Assembly (NCBI GenBank): GCA_023382535.1
Contig: JAHDWA010000137.1
Coordinates: forward strand, 1-14,188
Reading direction: 5' to 3'
DNA: 14,188 nt
Origin: Anaerolineae bacterium
GTDB taxonomy: Bacteria; Chloroflexota; Anaerolineae; 4572-78; J111
The notes below the pieces were generated by a model. The model had not been told where the DNA came from, did no database searches, and was given only the letters and a program-made list of their open reading frames with translations. The translations under genes and the position numbers were made by a program. Below, in pieces: positions 1-6,428 of the stretch. Every line of letters starts with the position of its first letter. The first letter of the stretch is position 1.

Positions 1-123
1 CCGCTTGATGATCCGTCGTCTGGCCGCTACCTGACCTTTTCAGACAGGCTCTTAGCTAACCACACGCCAGTCACCTGATCTGAGCGATTACGATATTTTA
101 TAACAAGAGGGGATTGGAGAAAC
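1..123 (+). other. Leader of the ABC operon; possible tail of an upstream gene
   Basis: Two frames are open from the window edge: frame 1 to a TGA at 76-78, and frame 2 to a TGA at 32-34 with a short basic tail (RLMIRRLAAT). Either could be the 3' end of an upstream gene. The missing ABC permease would be the natural candidate, but the peptides are too short to assign. A weak -10-like TATAAC lies at 99-104 without a convincing -35. GGAG at 116-119 is the ribosome binding site of the gene starting at 124. I saw no riboswitch fold here, although about 120 bases do not exclude one further upstream. Confidence 0.25.
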
Positions 124-1182
124 ATGAAATTTTGGTGGAAGGTAATTTTACTCTTCAGCGCAGGGCTGGGGTTGATGGCTTGCGGAGCGAATGCTGTCCA
201 GGAGAAAGAAACCGTATCTCAGGCGGCCACAGCCGCACCCGTGCAAGCCACTGAAGCGCCGGCCCAGACTTCGCCGCGTTTGCGCAAAGTTAAATTAGGT
301 GTTGGCTATATTCCCGATGTTCAATTCACACCCTTGTATGTTGCCCAGAGCAAAGGGTATTACGCGGCTGAAGGGCTTGAGGTGGAAATTGAATACGGTT
401 TTGAAAATGATTTTGTGGCCCTGGCCGCGCAAGGGGAGCGAGAGTTCGCCATTGCCAGCGGGGACCAGGTCATCCTGGCCCGCGCCCAGGGATTGCCCAT
501 CACCTATGTGATGAAGTGGTATGAGCGCTTCCCCGTCGCGCTCATGGCCAAGGCTGACAAAGGGATTACCAAACCCGAAGACCTGGCCGGGAAGAAAGTC
601 GGCCTGCCCGGACTTTTTGGCGCTTCCTTTATCGGCTGGAAGGGGCTGCTTTATGCAGCTAACCTTGACGAAAATTCTATCAAAGTAGAGGAGATCGGCT
701 TTACCCAGGCAGCGGCAATACAGCAGGATTTGGTGGATGCCGCCATGATTTATATTGCCAACGAACCTAACCAACTTCGCGACCAGGGCATCGAGGTTAC
801 TGTGATCGAGGTGTCTGATTACATTGATCTGGTATCGAATGGGCTGGTGGTGGGTGACAAGCTAATGGCAGATGATCCGGATGTGGTGCAGCGTATGGTC
901 CGCGCTACTTTGCGCGGTCTGCAAGACACCATTGACCAGCCCGACGACGCCTTTGCCATAACCCGCAAAGTTATTCCTGAAATTACCGATGACAATGCTC
1001 CAACCCAGCGCAAAGTGTTAGCAGACTCGATTAAACTCTGGCAAAGTGATAACCTGGGCGAGTCAGATCCTCAAGCCTGGCAGGACTCGGTTGACTTTAT
1101 GAGCAAAACCGGCCTGCTCGACGCATCGCGGGCGCTTGAGCCGGAGACGCTTTATACCAACAAATTTGTGGAAGCTGAATAA
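124..1182 (+). CDS. NMT1/ThiY-like ABC transporter substrate-binding lipoprotein
   Basis: This is the extracytoplasmic ligand-binding component of an ABC importer, 352 aa. A type II signal peptide is visible: a positively charged start (MKFWWK), a hydrophobic core and the lipobox LMAC with Cys20, so the mature protein should be a lipoprotein tethered to the membrane. A Thr/Ala/Pro/Gln-rich linker (about 25-52) precedes the periplasmic-binding fold. That fold opens with VKLGVGYIPDVQFTPLYVAQ (57-76) followed by KGYYAAEGLEVE, typical of the NMT1/THI5-like family (ThiY, SsuA, TauA, RibY). The C-terminal pattern (LYTNKFV) resembles ThiY-type proteins that bind thiamine-pyrimidine precursors, but riboflavin, sulfonate or another ligand cannot be excluded from sequence reading. 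GGAG at 116-119 supports the ATG at 124. The partner ATPase follows after 87 bp; no permease is in the window. Confidence 0.88.
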   Translation: MKFWWKVILLFSAGLGLMACGANAVQEKETVSQAATAAPVQATEAPAQTSPRLRKVKLGVGYIPDVQFTPLYVAQSKGYYAAEGLEVEIEYGFENDFVALAAQGEREFAIASGDQVILARAQGLPITYVMKWYERFPVALMAKADKGITKPEDLAGKKVGLPGLFGASFIGWKGLLYAANLDENSIKVEEIGFTQAAAIQQDLVDAAMIYIANEPNQLRDQGIEVTVIEVSDYIDLVSNGLVVGDKLMADDPDVVQRMVRATLRGLQDTIDQPDDAFAITRKVIPEITDDNAPTQRKVLADSIKLWQSDNLGESDPQAWQDSVDFMSKTGLLDASRALEPETLYTNKFVEAE

Positions 1183-1190
1183 GTTTAAAG

Positions 1191-1233
1191 GGAACTCGTA
1201 GGAATTTAAGGGAACTCAGTTCCTACGAGTTCC
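1191..1233. repeat. Perfect 14-bp inverted repeat in the gap between the two ABC genes
   Basis: Arm GGAACTCGTAGGAA at 1191-1204 is exactly complementary to TTCCTACGAGTTCC at 1220-1233, with a 15-nt loop. Inside it, 1211-1223 (GGAACT-C-AGTTCC) is a second, mutually exclusive palindrome. TTTAAGGGAACTC at 1205-1217 also nearly repeats the sequence just before the first arm, so the unit looks partly duplicated. No T-run follows on the plus strand, so a classical rho-independent terminator is unlikely. A REP-like repeat, or an mRNA-stabilising or attenuating hairpin between the binding-protein and ATPase genes, fits better. Confidence 0.8.
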
Positions 1234-1269
1234 TCCAAATTTGCCCTACTGTGACTAGATTCCAAATTT

Positions 1270-2028
1270 ATGTTGCCACTTTTACAAGTTGACTCTCTGG
1301 GCAAAACATTCGAGGGGGCCAACAACAGTACTTTATTAGCAATTGCCAATATCAGCTTTACTGTTTCGCCTGGCGAATTTCTGGCTATTGTGGGTCCCTC
1401 CGGCAGCGGCAAAACGACCCTGCTGCAACTGTTAGCCGGACTCATGCCGCCCACCAAAGGCCAGGTGCGGCTGGCCGGCGTTCCACTTACCAAACCTCAA
1501 CCGGAAATCGCTATCGTTTTTCAGAAACCCAGCTTGATGCCCTGGCGAACGGTGCTGGATAATGTGTTATTACCCCTCCAAATTCAGGGGGTCTCCACTG
1601 GCGAAGCGCAGCGCCGGGGTCAAGAAGTCCTGGCCCTGGTTGGATTGAGCGAATTTGCTCTGGCCTATCCCAAGCAGCTTTCCGGGGGAATGGAACAGCG
1701 GGTGGCCGTGGCCAGAGCCTTGATTCAACAGCCCCAAATCCTCCTGCTTGACGAGCCTTTTGGGGCCTTAGATGCGCTGACCCGAGAGCGACTTAACGGG
1801 GAGTTGCTGCGCCTGTGGCAAAACCAAAATCTTACCGCCCTGATGGTCACCCACAACATCCGCGAGGCGGTTTTTTTGGCCGACCGGGTGCTGGTGCTTA
1901 GCCCTCGCCCCGCCACAATTGCGGCTGAATTTGTTATTAACCTGCCCCGGCCCCGGCCCAAAGGCATCGAATACAGCGAAGAATTCGGTCATTTAGCCTT
2001 TGAAATTCGGCAGGCAATTAAGGATTAA
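1270..2028 (+). CDS. ABC importer ATP-binding protein (SsuB/TauB/ThiZ type)
   Basis: A 252-aa cytoplasmic ATPase that should power the importer whose binding protein is encoded just upstream. All nucleotide-binding motifs are intact: Walker A GPSGSGKT (42-49), Q-loop Gln85 in VFQKPSLMPW, signature LSGGMEQR (137-144), Walker B with catalytic Glu in LLLDEP (158-163), and the switch His195 in MVTHNIREA. The VFQKP.LMPW.TVLDNV stretch is characteristic of the nitrate/sulfonate/taurine/HMP subfamily, agreeing with the NMT1-type binding protein. The chosen ATG has no clear Shine-Dalgarno sequence, so translation may depend on coupling or on the hairpin region before it. The exact substrate is unknown. 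Length is normal for the family. Confidence 0.92.
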   Translation: MLPLLQVDSLGKTFEGANNSTLLAIANISFTVSPGEFLAIVGPSGSGKTTLLQLLAGLMPPTKGQVRLAGVPLTKPQPEIAIVFQKPSLMPWRTVLDNVLLPLQIQGVSTGEAQRRGQEVLALVGLSEFALAYPKQLSGGMEQRVAVARALIQQPQILLLDEPFGALDALTRERLNGELLRLWQNQNLTALMVTHNIREAVFLADRVLVLSPRPATIAAEFVINLPRPRPKGIEYSEEFGHLAFEIRQAIKD

Positions 2029-2077
2029 CCCCCTCCCGCGCGCCAGCCGGCCTTCCACGTCATAACAATTTCACCGT

Positions 2078-2107
2078 TTGCCTAGCACATCTGAATTAGT
2101 ATATAAT
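2078..2107 (+). promoter_or_regulatory. Probable sigma70-type promoter of the hybrid kinase gene
   Basis: TTGCCT (2078-2083) and a perfect TATAAT (2102-2107) are separated by 18 bp, about 100 bp before the kinase start. The rest of the 183-bp intergenic region (2029-2211) shows nothing else I can name. This makes the kinase a separate transcription unit from the ABC genes. Confidence 0.55.
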
Positions 2108-2211
2108 TCCTTATCACTTATCAAGCTTTGGGTCCATTCACCTATAGAGCCAGGCTCTACCTCTGCTAATCAGTACGCCGACTTTGATTGGAACCAACGG
2201 GAGACTTCTTG

Positions 2212-3816
2212 ATGAGCAGTGAAAAAATAATAATTGTTGACGACGAAACCGATGTACTTGATCTCTGTAAACGAATTTTGGAGGTTAAAGGCTATCAAGT
2301 TACTACTGCGCGTGATGGGCGTGAGGTCATTGAGTTCGCTAAAAAAGAGCGCTTTGATCTACTTTTAACCGACATCAGAATGCCGGGCATGAGTGGTCTG
2401 GAAGTTGCCCAAAAAGTTAAGCAATTTGCGCCCGATGTCATTTGCGTCACCATGACCGGTTTTAGTACCATGGACATGGCCATCGAAGCCCTGAAACTGG
2501 GCATTGATGAATTTATTATGAAGCCCTTTTCACCCGACGAACTGAGCATGGCTATCTCCAAGGCCCTGGACAAAGAGCGCCTGCGCAAAGAGAATTTCCG
2601 TCTGCGTTCCTTGATCCCCCTCTTTGAACTCAATAAAACCCTGTTGGGTACAGTCGAAGTTGAAGAGGTTTTGCGCCAGCTCCTGGACATTGCCAAAACA
2701 GAAACAAAAGCCGATTTTGCCAGAATATATACGTTCGACAATGGTCAAATTGTGGCCCATTTTGAACCTCTGGCACACGACGAATCCAGCCAAAAACAGC
2801 AGGAAACCAGTTTCCAGTTAGCCAAGCTTATTGAGGGCGGCCCCCAGCTTTTCCTCAGTCATCAAACCGCGAATCTGCAGCAGCATATCCTATTAGAACA
2901 GCTTGGGATGAGCTTTGTGATTGCCACACCGTTGAAATCAAAAGAAATCACGCTGGGCGCGCTAGTTCTGGCTCGCTCTCAAAGTAATTTTGCCGCTGGC
3001 GATAGCAATTTTTTGTCCGTTTTGGCGGGCCAAGCCAGTATTGCCCTGGAAAACGCCCGTCTCTTCAGCGAAATTCAAGCGGCTTATGAAGAACTCAAAA
3101 TGCTTGACCACATGAAAAGCGAGTTTATTAATATTGCCGCCCATGAACTGCGTACCCCCCTGGCGATTCTGATGGGCTATGCCAGTATGCTTGAGGAGGA
3201 TTTGCAAGGCGTACAGCGTGATTATATCACCACGATTATGCGAAACTCCCTCCGGCTGACTCACCTTATTGACGATATGCTCAGTCTGCAATCGCTGGAA
3301 AGTGGGGTGGTTTCCCTGGTCAAAGAACCCTTGAACCTGGCCGAAGCGATTCAGGCTGTTGTAGATGATATAGCTTTGTGGGCAGAGCAAAAGAACTTGA
3401 TCATTGAGATTGACATCCCGGCCGATTTTCCTCAGATGATTGCCGACCGGCAAAAATTTGACCTCATCGTTGTTAATTTGTTCAACAACGCCGTCAAGTT
3501 TACCCCCCCCGAGGGTCACATTACCTTTAAGGCCAGAGTGACCGAGGACAATATGACCACTATTTCTGTAACGAATACCGGCATCAGCATTCCCAAAAAA
3601 GAGCTAAACCGCGTTTTTGAACGTTTTTATCAGGTGGAGAAATCACTGACCCGCGAGCACGGGGGCATCGGCCTGGGACTTTCCATTGCCAAAGGGATGG
3701 TCAACGTGTGTGGCGGCGAAATCTATGCCGAAAGTGAAGAGGGCAAAAGCACTACGTTTACTTTTACCCTCCCGCTTGACAATAGTCATCTCAAAGAACG
3801 GACGCTGAAGATATAA
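2212..3816 (+). CDS. Receiver-GAF-histidine kinase hybrid sensor
   Basis: A 534-aa soluble two-component hybrid with an N-terminal receiver. The receiver (about 5-120) has the acidic pair Asp10/Asp11, phospho-acceptor Asp54 in TDIRMPG, Thr82 and Lys104. A short helical linker leads to a GAF-like sensory domain (about 135-285). The HisKA domain carries the H-box HELRTP with His311. The HATPase domain has an N-box (Asn422, Asn425, Asn426) and a G2 box GGIGLGLS (484-491). The G1 box is unusual: NTGIS (455-459) replaces the common DTGIG. No membrane segment or signal peptide is seen, so it should sense a cytoplasmic signal or accept phosphate from another kinase. A TTG-initiated form from 2188 is possible, but the ATG at 2212 has GGGAG at 2199-2203 at good spacing and gives the standard receiver start. 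No dedicated output regulator is adjacent. Confidence 0.92.
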   Translation: MSSEKIIIVDDETDVLDLCKRILEVKGYQVTTARDGREVIEFAKKERFDLLLTDIRMPGMSGLEVAQKVKQFAPDVICVTMTGFSTMDMAIEALKLGIDEFIMKPFSPDELSMAISKALDKERLRKENFRLRSLIPLFELNKTLLGTVEVEEVLRQLLDIAKTETKADFARIYTFDNGQIVAHFEPLAHDESSQKQQETSFQLAKLIEGGPQLFLSHQTANLQQHILLEQLGMSFVIATPLKSKEITLGALVLARSQSNFAAGDSNFLSVLAGQASIALENARLFSEIQAAYEELKMLDHMKSEFINIAAHELRTPLAILMGYASMLEEDLQGVQRDYITTIMRNSLRLTHLIDDMLSLQSLESGVVSLVKEPLNLAEAIQAVVDDIALWAEQKNLIIEIDIPADFPQMIADRQKFDLIVVNLFNNAVKFTPPEGHITFKARVTEDNMTTISVTNTGISIPKKELNRVFERFYQVEKSLTREHGGIGLGLSIAKGMVNVCGGEIYAESEEGKSTTFTFTLPLDNSHLKERTLKI

Positions 3817-3822
3817 GAAGTG

Positions 3823-3897
3823 AGAAGTAAGAAAACCGGATTTTGATCTGAAGCAGTCAATTCGAATGGCTTCTATTTTCTTATTTCTGATTTTTTT
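3823..3897 (+). terminator. AT-rich hairpin plus T-run between convergent kinase and miaA genes
   Basis: AGAAGTAAGAAAA (3823-3835) pairs with TTTTCTTATTTCT (3876-3888) with one mismatch. Inside the loop GAAGC (3850-3854) pairs with GCTTC (3869-3873), and the tip contains ATTCGAAT (3860-3867). A seven-T run at 3891-3897 follows the 3' arm, as expected for termination of the plus-strand kinase transcript. The stem is AT-rich and the loop long, so strength is doubtful. It occupies nearly all of the gap before the miaA stop. Confidence 0.4.
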
Positions 3898-4918
3898 ACT
3901 TTGTCTGGCCCAAACCCCCGCTTTCTAAAAATCCTCTCACTTCTTGATAGATAGCCTCTAAACCCTCACTCTCTTCAAACCAACTAATTCGTGGATCGTC
4001 CCGTCGAAACCAGTTGTACTGCTGGCGGACAAAACGGCGTGTTTCTTTTTTAATCAGCGCCACCGCTTCTTCAAGACTGACCTCACCGCGCAGATATTGG
4101 CCCATCTGACGATAACCCAAACCCGACATCGCCGGCAAATCCCAGCCATAACCGGCCTCAACCAGTCGTTTGATTTCGTCCAGCAGCCCCAGCTCCATCA
4201 TTCGATCAACGCGTTGGTCAATTCGCCGGTAGAGCGCCTCGCGGGGCATGGTCAAACCGATTTGCAGAATACGATAGGGGGGCGGGTTTTTGCCCTGGTG
4301 CTGGCTAATCGGGATACCTGTTTTGTGATAAACTTCCAGCGCCCGAATCACCCGGCGCATGTTACGGGGGTCGAGCTTTTGCGCTGCGTGCGGATCAACT
4401 GCGGCTAACCTGGCGTGGAAAGCCTCAGGGCCGATCGTCTCAGCTTCAGCTTCAAGTGCGGCGCGCAGGTCAGGGTCTGGCGGCACGCGGGGCACGCGCC
4501 ACCCCTCAACCATCGCCTGCACCCACTGGCCAGTCCCACCGACCAGCAGGGGCAGCCGCCGGCGCTGATAAATGGCTTCAATGGCCGCATAGGCTCGCTC
4601 CTGAAATTCGGCCAGGGTTAAAACTTCGTCGGGATTGACGACATCAATCAGGTGGTGGGGGACAAGGGCCTGTTCCTCCGGCGTGGCTTTAGCAGTCCCA
4701 ATATCCAGCCTGCGGTAGATTTGGCGCGAATCGGCGGAGATGATTTCACCGTTAAAATCTCGGGCAATTTGCAGCGAGAGGGCAGTTTTTCCAACCGCTG
4801 TTGGGCCGACGAGAACCAGCAGGGGTGGGGACGCGAGGGGACGAGGAGGCGAGGCTTCGTCCTGAGGCTCAGCCCGAAGGGAGGCGAGGACGTTTTCTTC
4901 CTCTTCTTCTCGCCTCAT
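3896..4918 (-). CDS. miaA: tRNA dimethylallyltransferase (MiaA)
   Basis: MiaA transfers a dimethylallyl group to N6 of A37 in tRNAs that read UNN codons. Family motifs are present in order: P-loop GPTAVGKT (38-45), DSRQIYRRLDIGTAK (63-77), VGGTG (126-130), RRVIRALEV (188-196), and the C-terminal TRRFVRQQYNWFRRD (293-307). The ATG at 4918 is chosen because it lies 7 nt after the upstream stop and is preceded by GAAGAGG, although spacing is short. I found no other ATG, GTG or TTG between it and the P-loop, and the longer in-frame alternatives overlap the upstream gene by more than 110 nt. This leaves a 37-residue leader before the P-loop, longer than usual, with an acidic run (EEEEE) and a segment encoded by a small palindromic repeat (residues about 10-25). 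The product is 340 aa. It is the last gene of the lepA-M32-miaA operon. Confidence 0.95.
   Translation of the reverse strand: MRREEEEENVLASLRAEPQDEASPPRPLASPPLLVLVGPTAVGKTALSLQIARDFNGEIISADSRQIYRRLDIGTAKATPEEQALVPHHLIDVVNPDEVLTLAEFQERAYAAIEAIYQRRRLPLLVGGTGQWVQAMVEGWRVPRVPPDPDLRAALEAEAETIGPEAFHARLAAVDPHAAQKLDPRNMRRVIRALEVYHKTGIPISQHQGKNPPPYRILQIGLTMPREALYRRIDQRVDRMMELGLLDEIKRLVEAGYGWDLPAMSGLGYRQMGQYLRGEVSLEEAVALIKKETRRFVRQQYNWFRRDDPRISWFEESEGLEAIYQEVRGFLESGGLGQTK
4845..4889. repeat. 25-bp palindrome flanked by perfect 10-bp direct repeats, inside miaA
   Basis: The core 4855-4879 is an imperfect palindrome: CTTCG / CGAAG outer arms (4855-4859, 4875-4879) and CTGAG / CTCAG inner arms (4862-4866, 4868-4872) about a central G. 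It is bounded exactly by GGAGGCGAGG at 4845-4854 and again at 4880-4889, the arrangement expected of an insertion with target duplication. The surrounding sequence is G/A-rich and GAGG-repetitive, so slippage is an alternative source of the direct repeats. The element encodes about residues 10-25 of MiaA. Confidence 0.75.
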
Positions 4919-4925
4919 CGCCTCT

Positions 4926-6428
4926 TCACAACCCGTAAATCTCGGTATATTTCCGCCTGATGTAAGCCAGGTAGGGCCGGGCCTCAATGCCGTCGGCGCC
5001 GGTAACCCGCTTAACCAACTCGTTGGCTGTAAATTTCCGGCCATGGCAGTGAATCTTGTCCTTAAACCAGGCCAGGAGCGCTCCGAATTCACCCCGGCTA
5101 AATTGTTCCGGCAAATCCGGTACGTCTTTCAATGTTTGCTGGTAGAATTGGAGAGAAAGGACATTTCCCAGCGTATAAGTAGGAAAATAGCCCATCATTC
5201 CGCCCGACCAGTGAATATCCTGCAATACGCCCAACGCATCATGCGGAGGGGTCAAGCCCAGAGACGCTTGCATTTTTGCATTCCAGGCCTCCGGCAGGTC
5301 GGCCACTTTGAGACGCTGCTCCAGCAAATCTTGCTCCAACTCAAAACGCAGAAAAATGTGCAAATTGTAGGTCACTTCATCGGCCTCAACGCGAATCAAA
5401 GAAGGCTCGACCTTGTTGATGGCGCGATAAAACCCATCCACGCTGGTATCCTTAAGTTGGGCGGGGAAGAATTCCTGCAACTGGGGATAATAAAATTGCC
5501 AGAATTCCCGGCTGCGCCCCAACACGTTTTCATATAAGCGAGATTGGGACTCATGCACACCCAGCGAGGTACCACCCGCCAGAAAACTCCCTTCCAGGGA
5601 AGGGTCGCTGTTCTGCTCATACAAGGCATGGCCGCCTTCGTGCAGGGTGCTAAACAGCGCGGAAGGAAAGGTGTCTCGGCTGACCCTCGTGGTGATGCGC
5701 ACATCATTGATCGAAAAATTGATCGTGAAAGGATGAACCGATTTATCCTGGCGGCCTCGCTCCAGGTCAAACCCTATCACCTTCAAGGGGATCATCCCGA
5801 AATCCCACTGGATCGTTTCGTCAAAGTCCTGTTTCAGGACGGAGTCATCCACCCGGTCAGCCCGCTCGACAATCGCCTGCACCAGCGGCACCAACTCAGC
5901 CTTCAACTCCCCAAACACCTGGTTAACTTCAGCCGTTTTCATCCCCGGCTCAAACTGGTCAAGCAGTGCATCGTAGAGGCAATCCTCGTAGCCGTAGGCT
6001 TCGGCCACCTGGATATTCAACTCAACAATCTTGGCCAGGATGTCTTGAAAGTGGGCAAAATCCTTATTGGCCCGCGCCTGGGTCCAAATTTGCTGGCCCA
6101 GGGAAAAAGTCCGGCTCAATTCCGCCACCAGAGAGGTGGGCAGTTTGCGGGCCTTGTCGTAATCCCGCCGGACGACCCGGATCAAACTGGCCTCATCCGA
6201 GTCATACGGAAAACCGGCGCCGGTCAGGTCGCTCAGCAACACCCCAATCTCGTCGGTAATGAACAGCTCATGGGCAATTTTACTAATGGTTGCCAGTTGT
6301 TCAGCCCGGGCCAGCGCGCCGCCGGGCGGCATAAACACCTGCTGGTCCCAGCCCAACACCGACTCGACCGCCTGGAGATTTTTAATTTCTTTGAGTTTGG
6401 CATTAAGAATCGCTAATTTTTCTTCCAT
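4926..6428 (-). CDS. M32 family metallocarboxypeptidase (Taq/Pfu carboxypeptidase type)
   Basis: A 500-aa zinc-dependent carboxypeptidase, full length for peptidase family M32, expected to trim C-terminal residues from peptides in the cytoplasm. The zinc motif HEGGH (263-267) and the third ligand Glu293 within HESQSR (292-297) are intact, as is the family motif DVRITT (242-247). The C-terminal half has the characteristic DIHWSGG and GYFPTYTLGN. No signal peptide is present. The ATG at 6428 is chosen because a GGAGG ribosome site precedes it and because it overlaps the lepA stop codon as TAATG, a classic translational-coupling arrangement. A longer in-frame reading to 6566 would run through lepA and lacks family similarity. 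Its stop lies 7 nt before the miaA start. Confidence 0.95.
   Translation of the reverse strand: MEEKLAILNAKLKEIKNLQAVESVLGWDQQVFMPPGGALARAEQLATISKIAHELFITDEIGVLLSDLTGAGFPYDSDEASLIRVVRRDYDKARKLPTSLVAELSRTFSLGQQIWTQARANKDFAHFQDILAKIVELNIQVAEAYGYEDCLYDALLDQFEPGMKTAEVNQVFGELKAELVPLVQAIVERADRVDDSVLKQDFDETIQWDFGMIPLKVIGFDLERGRQDKSVHPFTINFSINDVRITTRVSRDTFPSALFSTLHEGGHALYEQNSDPSLEGSFLAGGTSLGVHESQSRLYENVLGRSREFWQFYYPQLQEFFPAQLKDTSVDGFYRAINKVEPSLIRVEADEVTYNLHIFLRFELEQDLLEQRLKVADLPEAWNAKMQASLGLTPPHDALGVLQDIHWSGGMMGYFPTYTLGNVLSLQFYQQTLKDVPDLPEQFSRGEFGALLAWFKDKIHCHGRKFTANELVKRVTGADGIEARPYLAYIRRKYTEIYGL

Noticed and set aside
1..123. TPP or FMN riboswitch before the ABC genes
   Set aside because: No conserved riboswitch core could be recognised; the segment is short and cut by the window edge, so only its visible part can be dismissed.
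2188..2211. TTG start for the hybrid kinase eight codons upstream
   Set aside because: The GGGAG ribosome site lies inside that extension and is correctly spaced for the ATG at 2212.
2962..3519. 185-codon minus-strand open frame
   Set aside because: Antisense to the histidine kinase HisKA/HATPase region, whose motifs are unmistakable on the plus strand.
5544..6416. Long open frame of 290 codons on the plus strand
   Set aside because: It is entirely antisense to the clearly identified M32 carboxypeptidase, has no recognisable family motif and no ribosome site; it results from codon bias of the true gene.
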